From: Chitinophagales bacterium
GTDB lineage: Bacteria; Bacteroidota; Bacteroidia; Chitinophagales; UBA2359
NCBI GenBank assembly: GCA_020629595.1
Contig: JAHDDA010000183.1
Span: 1-5,575 of the forward strand
DNA: 5,575 nt
Direction of reading: 5' to 3'
Positions within the stretch are counted from its first letter, which is position 1. The number at the start of each line of letters is the position of its first letter. The notes under the pieces are model-generated. The model worked only from the letters and a program-made list of their open reading frames with translations. It ran no database searches and was not told the origin of the DNA. Shown in pieces: positions 1-5,575 of the stretch. Position numbers and translations under genes: made by a program.

Positions 1-137
1 TTAAGTTTTTCCCTACTTCTTATTATACTGGCAAAACCATTTCGCTAATTTGTTCAGCAATTTTGTTGTTGAGCTTGTTGGGTTATATAGGGTTTTGGTT
101 TGTTAGTGGGAGGAAGGAAGAAGCCATTGTTGCTTAA
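1..137 (+). CDS. 3' end of a probable membrane protein (partial)
   Basis: Reading from base 3, the + strand stays open for 44 codons and stops at TAA (135-137); the 5' end lies outside the window. The visible residues form a hydrophobic stretch of about 22 residues (TISLICSAILLL, then SLLGYIGFWFV) followed by a charged tail, SGRKEEAIVA. That pattern is what a last membrane helix with a short cytoplasmic tail looks like. All three - strand frames over this stretch contain stops, and the other + frames close earlier, which supports this frame. The family cannot be recognised from so short a piece. The gene would converge on the - strand HTTM gene, with the palindrome at 177-211 between them. 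A chance open frame of this length is possible in AT-rich DNA, so confidence is moderate. Confidence 0.5.
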   Translation, partial: KFFPTSYYTGKTISLICSAILLLSLLGYIGFWFVSGRKEEAIVA

Positions 138-176
138 AAAACATTGTATTTTCTAATCTAACTATATTTCTTTTTT

Positions 177-211
177 TAGCTCTGACAGGGTTCAAAACCC
201 AGTTAGAGCTA
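177..211. repeat. Strong imperfect palindrome between convergent genes (REP-like or bidirectional terminator)
   Basis: Two 16-base arms (177-192 and 196-211) flank a 3-base loop. They pair at 15 of 16 positions, counting one G-T wobble, with a single A-A mismatch. The core resembles the CTGACAGGGTT-type intergenic palindromes I associate with Bacteroidota genomes, which is recollection rather than a search. The stem lies between the + strand gene ending at 137 and the - strand genes, where a shared terminator would be expected. However, the run of seven T bases (170-176) is on the wrong side for a classical terminator in either direction: it precedes the stem on + and gives A bases after it on -. 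The right arm overlaps the stop codon of the phosphoesterase 3'-end remnant, so this may be the original end of that gene's transcript. Confidence 0.55.
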
Positions 212-262
212 ATTGAAAGCCTCCACAACCACCGCCTCATTTACCAATTGGTACCCTAAATT
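209..262 (-). pseudogene. Detached 3'-end remnant of a metallophosphoesterase gene
   Basis: On the - strand these bases encode NLGYQLVNEAVVVE followed by AFN and a TAG stop. The first 14 residues are identical to residues 195-208 of the intact phosphoesterase at 1808-2437, whose own end is V and TAG. There is no upstream body of the gene here: the codon just before the remnant is the TAG stop of the HTTM gene, in the same frame. The fragment has no start codon and is too short to be functional. It is best read as the displaced original end of the phosphoesterase gene, or the last trace of a second copy. Identity at the protein level is certain; the history is inference. Confidence 0.8.
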
Positions 263-263
263 C
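220..263. repeat. 44-bp direct repeat, copy 1 (matches 1813-1856)
   Basis: This copy matches 1813-1856 at 41 of 44 positions in the same orientation, with differences at 242, 251 and 254. In the phosphoesterase frame all three fall in third codon positions and leave Val, Tyr and Gly unchanged. Similarity breaks off abruptly beyond 263; toward 211 only a short gapped match remains. The two copies are 1593 bp apart, start to start, and bracket the HTTM gene. Confidence 0.9.
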
Positions 264-1771
264 TATTTAAAATTAGTTTTATATTTTTCATCTTTCCAAT
301 ATTTCCATAGAGTTATTTTATCAATCTTAGGAATTTCATAATTGGGTAGTGTCTTCTCTCTCATATATACTAGCTCAACAGTTTCAATAAAAACACCAGT
401 TTTGGCTATTTGTTTTTCATACCTATTTCTTAAATATCGAACCAATGCTCCTCTATATTTTTCATTTTTAGGCTGATATAAATTCGTAAAATATTTTCGC
501 CACCGTTGATTTAAATAAGTATCAGATACATCACTAGGCTTTAAATAACTAACGGGGGAATTTGTAAATAAATCAATAGCTAAACCATCTGATCGAATGG
601 CTTTTGCAATATACCATCCGTCTGACTTGTATGGCTGTGGGGCAAACATACTCCAACTTTGATTCAAGTTCATTAGTATAACAAAGTTAGAAATGGATTT
701 AGGCAAATCTATTAATTTCAATTTTGCAGCATTCCAACCAATAACACTTAGCAGTAAAACACATACAATAATTTGTGATTTTATAGATTGGCTAAAGTCT
801 GAAAAGTATCTTTTTTCAATTATTCTTTTCCTAAACAAAAACTTAAAACAATTATTTCCTCTTACTCTAACAATAGCAATAAGCTTATTAAACGCTTGAA
901 ACCTTAAAACCTTATCCCAAAATAAAGGTGGTAAAAGTGCCACCCAAGCAAAAATGCATATTAAAGGAAATATACCTAAGTGCATATTGAGAGCAAAACC
1001 AATGTGTAGCAACATAAAAATAGCAACACAAATTACACGAAATAACTGCCACTTAAATGGAATAAAAATTAATAGCCAAAAGGTCTTTTCAATTAACAAA
1101 GTTAAGTAGTTAAGAAATTTACATAATAAATCTTGTTTACCTAACCAATCGCCCATAAAAGTAGTATAAGTATCTAATTGTAAGGTGTAATAAACAGCTG
1201 TTCCATCAATCCAGTTTTCACCTGTTTTTAAAAAGCCTGTTACAATGTAAATACTTAAGAGTTGAAGAATAAAGGCAAAAGTTCCAATATTTGAAATAGT
1301 ATTTTTCTCAATTGTACTTTTGTTCTTTCTAAGTAAGGAATCAAAAGAAAACTTGGTAGCAATAGGAATAAAAATTGACCAAAATAGCATAACTTTCAGT
1401 ACATTATCGCCGCTATCTAAAATAAGCGAATTTCTACAATGCAAAGATACTAAAAATATAAAGCTAAGTAAGACAAATAATTTTGTGCGATAACCTATTA
1501 CAATCATTAATGCCATTAAAATTTGCAGAAAAAAAAGCAAGGTTATAAAGCCACTTTCACCACTTAAAAAATGCAGGCAAAAATGCAAATAATGCTTTAA
1601 GGTAGATGCTATTTCAATAGATACTACACCATTATTGGAATAATGTGCCTCTAGGTAAATACCTCTATTTACAATATCAATAATTAATAGAAAACCATAA
1701 AGCATTCTAAATGCTGCTAAAGAGCGATAATCTAAACTAAAATTCTGGGAAAAGTATTTTTGCAAAGCCAT
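263..1771 (-). CDS. HTTM-domain membrane protein (vitamin K-dependent carboxylase-like fold)
   Basis: This 502-residue polytopic membrane protein has the pattern of the HTTM family (horizontally transferred transmembrane domain), the membrane region shared with vitamin K-dependent gamma-carboxylases. The N-terminus FSLDYRSLAAFRMLYGFLLI is typical of the family. Hydrophobic segments lie near residues 23-34, 72-93, 97-112, 122-138, 161-180, 222-240, 242-260, 264-283 and 333-347. After the last comes NQSWSMFAPQPYKSDGWYI (370-388), a hallmark of bacterial HTTM proteins, then a basic soluble tail to 502. No biochemical activity is established for most bacterial members, and carboxylation should not be assumed. 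The start at 1771 gives the complete family N-terminus, but no clear ribosome binding site precedes it. The gene lies 36 bases after the phosphoesterase and between two copies of that gene's 3' end. Sampled lines run about 25-32% GC, lower than the phosphoesterase. Confidence 0.85.
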   Translation of the reverse strand: MALQKYFSQNFSLDYRSLAAFRMLYGFLLIIDIVNRGIYLEAHYSNNGVVSIEIASTLKHYLHFCLHFLSGESGFITLLFFLQILMALMIVIGYRTKLFVLLSFIFLVSLHCRNSLILDSGDNVLKVMLFWSIFIPIATKFSFDSLLRKNKSTIEKNTISNIGTFAFILQLLSIYIVTGFLKTGENWIDGTAVYYTLQLDTYTTFMGDWLGKQDLLCKFLNYLTLLIEKTFWLLIFIPFKWQLFRVICVAIFMLLHIGFALNMHLGIFPLICIFAWVALLPPLFWDKVLRFQAFNKLIAIVRVRGNNCFKFLFRKRIIEKRYFSDFSQSIKSQIIVCVLLLSVIGWNAAKLKLIDLPKSISNFVILMNLNQSWSMFAPQPYKSDGWYIAKAIRSDGLAIDLFTNSPVSYLKPSDVSDTYLNQRWRKYFTNLYQPKNEKYRGALVRYLRNRYEKQIAKTGVFIETVELVYMREKTLPNYEIPKIDKITLWKYWKDEKYKTNFK

Positions 1772-1788
1772 AATTAAATCTTACTTTT

Positions 1789-1796
1789 CAAAAATA
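1789..1796 (-). promoter_or_regulatory. Candidate Bacteroidota -7 promoter element for the HTTM gene
   Basis: Read on the - strand, these bases are TATTTTTG, an exact match to the Bacteroidota -7 consensus TAnnTTTG. A TTG 22 bases upstream, inside the end of the phosphoesterase gene, could serve as the -33 element. The box ends 17 bases before the HTTM start codon. Such matches arise easily by chance in AT-rich DNA. The same bases also take part in a weak AT-rich hairpin, so the call is tentative. Confidence 0.3.
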
Positions 1797-1807
1797 AGAC
1801 CAAATTG

Positions 1808-2437
1808 CTAAACCTCCACAACCACCGCCTCATTCACCAATTGATAGCCTAAATTCAACACACTGGCATTTACAAATTGTGTATTGTTTTTTTGTTGTAT
1901 TCCATAAGCCTCGTGGATATGACCAAAAACGTGCAGTTTTAAGTTAGGTAATTGGTCAATTTTTAGCATTAATTCTTCACAACCTGCGTTTATGTTACGA
2001 GCAGTTTTGTCTAAAATACCAAAGGGTGGACCGTGGGTTATTAGAACATCGGTATCGTTGGGAATTAACGCCCAATGTTTAGCAATAGCTTCGCCACGTT
2101 GGCGGTTAAAAGCCCAATCGAAAAACCAAGGCTGAATGGGTGAACCCCAAATTTTAATGCCTTCAATTTCTACACCCGAATCATTGAGGTAAATTACATT
2201 TTCAGGAATGGCTTTTTCAATTTCTTCGCTTGAAGCATTTTCAAAGAAAAAATCGTGGTTGCCTGCCACAAATATTTTATACTTAAAATCTTGCCGGGCA
2301 AACCATTCTAAAAAATTGTGTACTTCGGCAACTGTTCCACGTTTTGAAACATCGCCAGCGTGAATAAGCATATCACCTTTAGGCAGTTCTAGTTTTTGGT
2401 GTTGGCTGTGGGTATCGGAAATTAAGACTGTTTTCAT
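1808..2437 (-). CDS. Calcineurin-like metallophosphoesterase, MPPED/UPF0046 type
   Basis: This 209-residue protein carries every metal-binding motif of the calcineurin-like superfamily in order: D8-T-H10, G28-D29, G59-N60-H61-D62, H135 in THGPP, and G172-H173-I-H175. The segments IKIWGSP (94-100), FDWAFNRQRG (106-115) and TDVLITHGPP (129-138) are typical of the MPPED1/MPPED2 (UPF0046) branch. Characterised relatives hydrolyse phosphodiesters, including cyclic nucleotides, with two divalent metals; the substrate here is unknown. Both histidines of GHxH are present, whereas MPPED2 has lost one. There is no signal peptide, so it should be cytoplasmic. MKTVLISDTH is chosen as the start because it begins the first beta strand of the fold and lies 10 bases after the preceding stop. 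A frame-consistent ATG at 2476 would add 13 unrelated residues and overlap the upstream gene. The last 14 codons before the final Val are duplicated at 220-263. Confidence 0.92.
   Translation of the reverse strand: MKTVLISDTHSQHQKLELPKGDMLIHAGDVSKRGTVAEVHNFLEWFARQDFKYKIFVAGNHDFFFENASSEEIEKAIPENVIYLNDSGVEIEGIKIWGSPIQPWFFDWAFNRQRGEAIAKHWALIPNDTDVLITHGPPFGILDKTARNINAGCEELMLKIDQLPNLKLHVFGHIHEAYGIQQKNNTQFVNASVLNLGYQLVNEAVVVEV
1813..1856. repeat. 44-bp direct repeat, copy 2 (matches 220-263)
   Basis: This copy forms codons 195-208 of the intact metallophosphoesterase. It is the partner of 220-263 (41 of 44 identical, synonymous differences only). It lies at the upstream boundary of the HTTM gene, as the other copy lies at the downstream boundary. 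Confidence 0.9.
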
Positions 2438-2447
2438 TTTACAAAAA

Positions 2448-5189
2448 TTACTCCCTAAACAAATGAATATATCCACTCAACTCTTGTGCTATGGTTTCCG
2501 AACCATCGCTATTAAGGGCAAAAACCCTACAAGTATAATAATACGTTCCTGCTGGTAAATCTTTTTGTGTTCGTTGTTCTTTGCCATTCCAGTTTATAGC
2601 TGGATCGTTGGTTTCAAATACTAAGTAGCCCCATTTTGTGAATATGTTTAAATCAATTTTATTTACAAACCTAAACCCTTCAATTGGTTTATAAACATCG
2701 TTCATATCATCGCCATTGGGCGTAAAAGTGTTCGGAAGTTCATATATTAGACAACTTTCGGTGCAAAATATATTACTTTGGATACTTTCGTTGCTAAAAG
2801 AGTCAACTGCCGAAACAGCATAACAACCTGCTAAATTGCCTTGTACTTCGTGTAAAAATACTCTTGCACCTGCATCATTTATTTGTTGTATTAATTCAAA
2901 CTGGTCGCTTTCGGGTGCTTGATAATAAATATTGAAACTTACGGCATCTTCTTCACATTCAAAATCGGCTAAAGTCCAATTAAGTAAATTGTTTTCATAA
3001 GTTAATGGTTCGCTTGTATCTTCGGCATCACAATCATTGCTAACGGTAAGTTCTGGACTACAAGGTGCTTGTGTGTCTATGGGAATTTCACAACTTTCTT
3101 GCGAAAAATTAATCAATGGCGAAGGCAAATCATCGGCATTATATGTTCCTGAACTTTCAATATAATAGCAATATTCTAAACCGTTGGTTAAGCCTTCATC
3201 TACATAATTTTTATTATTTGTTACGCCAATTGAATCAAAAGTTGCTTCATTGGGTAACTTTCTGTAAATAATATAGCTTTCATTTAACCAAGGCACTTGT
3301 TCGTTCCACGAAATAGTAATGGTATTATCTGTTCCAGCAGTATTTATAAAAACCGAAGATGCCACAGGTGTATCGCCTAATTCAAAACCATTGGTTATAA
3401 ATTTTATCTTATAAAAATATGCTGAATTAAGTGTATTTAAACCAACATCATTAAAAATAGTATCGTTGGCTTGGGCAAAACTATTGGCAGTAAAATTGGC
3501 AATAGTTTGGAAATTATCTGTTCCATTTTCAGAACGCATTAATTCATAAGTATAAGGCGGTTGATTTATTAAAGTATCTAAATCAACTGGGTTTGGTTTT
3601 GCCCAACGCACAAATATTTCTCCGTTTGTTTCATCGGTATTTTCAACACTAACATTTAAAATGGTAGGCAAATCACGTGGTAAAGATTCGCAAACAGCTT
3701 CAGAAGCCGCCGATTGAGCAAAATTCAAAGGGTCGCCATTTTCGGTAATTACATCGGCAAAAGTTGCCGTAATTCTATACACATAATTAATACCTGGCTC
3801 GGGAGTTTCATCGGTGTAAGTGTAAGTTTCTAAATCATCGGCTAATAAAGTATAACCTTGTGCAGCTAAATTGTTATCACACAATTCTAAATCAGCATCA
3901 TCACAAGCGGCTTTTCGCCAAACCGAAAAACCTAAAAACTTATCAGAATTAGCACAAAGGTAATCGCCATCAATACCCCAATCTAAAATTATTTTGCCTG
4001 CTTGTGCTTCGGAAGTTAAATTTTCTATGGGCGGTGGCACAACCCGAATAAGCCACGTTACTAAATCTGATAAAGACAATGGATCGCCTAAATGCACATA
4101 ATTATCTTCGGCTTTAAAAACCACAATATATTCATCGGAATAAATATGATCGCATACAATATTCCAATTAAAAATACCATTGGCTTCGTTTATGGTTTCT
4201 AATAAAACGGCAAAACTTGCTGGGCTACTTTCTAATTCAAATGGTCCACCAAATGCCGAAAGGTCAATAATTTGCCCCGATGAAGGTGCATCTTCCGATT
4301 CGGTGGCTTCAACATTTATAGTTAGCACATCGCCTACCGTAACACAAGTATCATTTACAATGCTTAGTTCGGGTGGTGTATTTGGCACATCTTCAATTAA
4401 AATTTGCATATCTCGTATCATTGTACCTATTTGAATACCATTTCTAAATTCACGTATTAAAAAAGCAACATTATACTCACCAGGTTCTTGTGGCGAATCC
4501 CAAGTAAATTCTCCTGTATTTGGGTCTAATGAAATATTATTATCGGCTCCTGGATTTACTTCATCTGGAAAAGCATAATTAGGTACGCTTGTATTACTGG
4601 CTTGCAATGGAACAGCCAACTCAAATACCAAACTATCGCCATCAATATCATAAGCATTGGGGTTATGTTTAAAAACTTCGCCAATTTGCCCATTATCTAT
4701 TGGTGGCTGAAATAATTGTGGCGAATTGTTATAACCAAAAAATTGTGGGTTGATTAAAAACAGTGTGTCTTCCAAGAAAAACTGTACATTTATAGAGTTT
4801 CCATCGTTAATATTTATAATATTATCAATACGGTTGGGATCGCCCATTGAAACTACATAATATGTACTTGCTCCAGGGTAAGAATACGAACCACGATAAA
4901 TATTCTTTTTTATATCATCTCTATTTGGGACAATTTCGCCATTTCCGTTGCCATTAACTCTTGGTAATTCACTCGAATCATCGTTGTTTCCCCAAAACAT
5001 TGTCAGAAAATCTTTATCGGCATCGGTGCTTGAAGTTTTGGTATAGGTAACTATTTCAAATGTAAAACGATGTGGTTGATTTGGCAACGGATCGTGAACA
5101 TAGGTAATTTCGCCTGCCCTATTATGGGTTGCCCAAGCATTGCTTACAAATAGTAATGCAACAATTATATATAGAAATGTTTTTTTCAT
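2448..5189 (-). CDS. T9SS-exported surface protein with FN3-like repeats and type B sorting domain
   Basis: This is a secreted 913-residue protein. Residues 1-20 form a signal peptide (basic MKK, hydrophobic core, likely cleavage after AWA). The mature N-terminus THNRAGEITY begins a beta-rich domain to about 265, of a kind frequent at the start of Bacteroidota surface proteins; it includes the acidic DIDGDSL motif (181-187), which may bind calcium. A second Ig-like region spans about 270-385. Four fibronectin type III-like modules follow, at roughly 386-478, 507-600, 608-690 and 708-808. The C-terminus, about 816-913, is the CHU_C / gliding-motility-associated sorting domain: LPNTFTPNGDDMNDVY, then IFTKWGYLVFET, NWNGK, LPAGTYYY and the end GYIHLFRE. 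Such domains direct export by the type IX system and attachment or release at the cell surface. No catalytic motif is visible, so adhesion or matrix binding is the likely role. It probably heads an operon with the phosphoesterase. Confidence 0.9.
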   Translation of the reverse strand: MKKTFLYIIVALLFVSNAWATHNRAGEITYVHDPLPNQPHRFTFEIVTYTKTSSTDADKDFLTMFWGNNDDSSELPRVNGNGNGEIVPNRDDIKKNIYRGSYSYPGASTYYVVSMGDPNRIDNIININDGNSINVQFFLEDTLFLINPQFFGYNNSPQLFQPPIDNGQIGEVFKHNPNAYDIDGDSLVFELAVPLQASNTSVPNYAFPDEVNPGADNNISLDPNTGEFTWDSPQEPGEYNVAFLIREFRNGIQIGTMIRDMQILIEDVPNTPPELSIVNDTCVTVGDVLTINVEATESEDAPSSGQIIDLSAFGGPFELESSPASFAVLLETINEANGIFNWNIVCDHIYSDEYIVVFKAEDNYVHLGDPLSLSDLVTWLIRVVPPPIENLTSEAQAGKIILDWGIDGDYLCANSDKFLGFSVWRKAACDDADLELCDNNLAAQGYTLLADDLETYTYTDETPEPGINYVYRITATFADVITENGDPLNFAQSAASEAVCESLPRDLPTILNVSVENTDETNGEIFVRWAKPNPVDLDTLINQPPYTYELMRSENGTDNFQTIANFTANSFAQANDTIFNDVGLNTLNSAYFYKIKFITNGFELGDTPVASSVFINTAGTDNTITISWNEQVPWLNESYIIYRKLPNEATFDSIGVTNNKNYVDEGLTNGLEYCYYIESSGTYNADDLPSPLINFSQESCEIPIDTQAPCSPELTVSNDCDAEDTSEPLTYENNLLNWTLADFECEEDAVSFNIYYQAPESDQFELIQQINDAGARVFLHEVQGNLAGCYAVSAVDSFSNESIQSNIFCTESCLIYELPNTFTPNGDDMNDVYKPIEGFRFVNKIDLNIFTKWGYLVFETNDPAINWNGKEQRTQKDLPAGTYYYTCRVFALNSDGSETIAQELSGYIHLFRE

Positions 5190-5322
5190 TCTCTTAGACT
5201 TTGAGATAATGAGATTGAAAGAATATTAGACTTTAAACGCCAAATTTCAATTCAAATTTTATAGTTAAGACTTGAAGCAGGTGTTTTGTTGTACAAAGTT
5301 TTAGGTTTTTTATTTTTTAGCA

Positions 5323-5343
5323 CTTATTACACCGTGTAAAAAG
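5323..5343. promoter_or_regulatory. Perfect 13-base dyad within a longer palindrome, possible operator
   Basis: The core TTACACCGTGTAA (5327-5339) is perfectly symmetric about one central base. It extends to a 21-base palindrome with one mismatched pair (CTT on the left, AAG on the right). It lies about 135-155 bases upstream of the surface-protein start codon. It could bind a dimeric regulator. Read on +, it is followed by six T bases (5344-5349) and would look like a terminator, but no + strand gene lies before it. Function is inferred from symmetry alone. Confidence 0.3.
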
Positions 5344-5386
5344 TTTTTTAAAAATAAAGTTTAACTTCAAATTTAATACGTTACTA

Positions 5387-5438
5387 GTAGGGACACCGAT
5401 TTATCGTGTCCAATGATGCGATAAATCGCCATCACTAC
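5387..5438. repeat. REP-like compound palindromic element
   Basis: Two small hairpins sit side by side. The first is GGACACCGAT, loop TT, ATCGTGTCC (5391-5411), with one bulged C. The second is TGATGCGAT, loop AA, ATCGCCATCA (5414-5434), also with one bulge. Their cores, CGATTTATCG (5397-5406) and CGATAAATCG (5419-5428), are exact reverse complements of each other. GTAG (5387-5390) and CTAC (5435-5438) close the element at equal 6-base distances from the cores. This layout resembles the GTAG-bounded REP/BIME elements mobilised in trans by RAYT (REP-associated IS200-like) transposases. No transposase is in the window, and copies elsewhere in the genome cannot be checked here. Confidence 0.55.
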
Positions 5439-5494
5439 AAAAATCACCATATTTTTTGAGAATTTAATTTTGCACATCACAAGTTAAATTATTT

Positions 5495-5509
5495 AATGCA
5501 CGGTGCACT
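5495..5509 (-). terminator. Weak hairpin after the right-edge gene
   Basis: Just beyond the stop codon at 5514-5516, the - strand can fold TGCA, loop CCG, TGCA (5507-5497), with one G-T and one A-T pair extending the stem. The bases that follow are A/T-rich but lack a true U run. It could be a weak terminator for the gene at the right edge; the evidence is thin. Confidence 0.25.
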
Positions 5510-5513
5510 TATT

Positions 5514-5575
5514 TTAATCATCCAAAAGTCTTCTACAATAGCTAATTTGCCCCAAATGATAATTCAAATGCCCAT
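5514..5575 (-). CDS. 3' end of a DinB-family protein (partial)
   Basis: Only the last 19 codons and the TAA stop are in the window; the in-frame codons start at 5573. They read GHLNYHLGQISYCRRLLDD. HLNYHLGQI followed by a basic YxRRLL ending is characteristic of the C-terminus of DinB/DinB_2 superfamily proteins, four-helix-bundle metal-binding proteins. The histidine in YHLGQ matches the third metal ligand of that fold. Bacterial members include thiol-dependent transferases, but most have no assigned reaction. The call rests on a short but distinctive motif. The gene is on the same strand as the surface-protein gene but is separated from it by 324 non-coding bases, so it is probably a separate transcription unit. 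Confidence 0.65.
   Translation of the reverse strand, partial: GHLNYHLGQISYCRRLLDD

Larger units (their letters stand above)
5190..5513. other. Non-coding intergenic stretch upstream of the T9SS-cargo gene
   Basis: No convincing reading frame is present on either strand here. The stretch holds, from left to right, the leader of the surface-protein gene, a dyad at 5323-5343, a TAAATTTG box on the - strand at 5375-5368 without a well-placed TTG partner, a REP-like compound palindrome at 5387-5438, and a small hairpin just after the stop of the gene at the right edge. No good Shine-Dalgarno sequence precedes the ATG at 5189, as is usual in Bacteroidota. Confidence 0.7.

Noticed and set aside
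5..106. Alternative + strand frame (codons from base 5) at the left edge.
   Set aside because: It opens after an in-frame TAA at 2-4, has no start codon near its beginning and lacks the helix-plus-charged-tail pattern of the chosen frame.
693..899. Open frame of 68 codons on the + strand.
   Set aside because: It lies wholly inside the HTTM gene on the opposite strand, and its translation shows no family features.
1777..1799. AT-rich hairpin in the gap between the phosphoesterase and HTTM genes as a terminator.
   Set aside because: The stem is almost entirely A-T pairs with an internal mismatch and is too weak to call; the overlapping promoter-like box is at least as plausible.
2438..2476. 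Earlier ATG at 2476 as the phosphoesterase start.
   Set aside because: It would add 13 residues outside the conserved fold and overlap the upstream coding sequence by 29 bases, whereas MKTVLISDTH fits the family start.
4180..4434. Open frame of 84 codons on the + strand.
   Set aside because: It is antisense to the well-supported T9SS surface-protein gene, and the product has no recognisable domain.
5194..5234. Nine-base direct repeat TTAGACTTT at 5194-5202 and 5226-5234 in the leader of the surface-protein gene.
   Set aside because: It is short and AT-rich, with only two copies, so chance is a sufficient explanation.
5368..5375. TAAATTTG on the - strand as the promoter of the surface-protein gene.
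   Set aside because: The -7 match is exact but no TTG lies at 17-23 bases; the nearest upstream TTG is about 35 bases away, and the leader would be very long.

Overview
This AT-rich window looks like Bacteroidota DNA. The clearest sign is a large secreted protein with the C-terminal sorting domain of the type IX secretion system (CHU_C / gliding-motility-associated, type B), which is confined to that phylum. Weak ribosome binding sites and AT-rich intergenic DNA fit the same assignment. The genus cannot be told from the sequence.

Layout, left to right. Bases 1-137 hold the 3' end of a probable membrane-protein gene on the + strand. A strong imperfect palindrome follows at 177-211. From there to 5189 three genes lie on the - strand, transcribed right to left: a 913-residue T9SS-exported surface protein (2448-5189), a calcineurin-like metallophosphoesterase of the MPPED/UPF0046 type 10 bases downstream (1808-2437), and a 502-residue HTTM-domain membrane protein 36 bases further on (263-1771). 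Bases 5190-5513 are non-coding and contain a dyad and a REP-like compound palindrome. At the right edge, on the - strand, is the last 19 codons of a gene whose end resembles DinB-family proteins.

The most notable feature is a 44-bp direct repeat. The last 14 codons before the terminal residue of the phosphoesterase gene (1813-1856) recur at 220-263, just beyond the HTTM gene. The repeats match at 41 of 44 positions, and all three differences are synonymous third-position changes. The HTTM gene therefore sits between a complete phosphoesterase gene and a detached second copy of its 3' end. This is the footprint expected if a one-gene segment, bringing its own copy of the phosphoesterase 3' end, recombined into that gene and displaced the original end. 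Lower GC in the HTTM gene, by hand count of sampled lines, agrees with an origin elsewhere.

Functionally, the surface protein and phosphoesterase are probably cotranscribed because of their tight spacing, but nothing in the sequence ties their roles together. The HTTM gene may be read from the same transcript or from a candidate promoter in the 36-base gap. I see no RNA genes, CRISPR array, integrase or complete insertion sequence.
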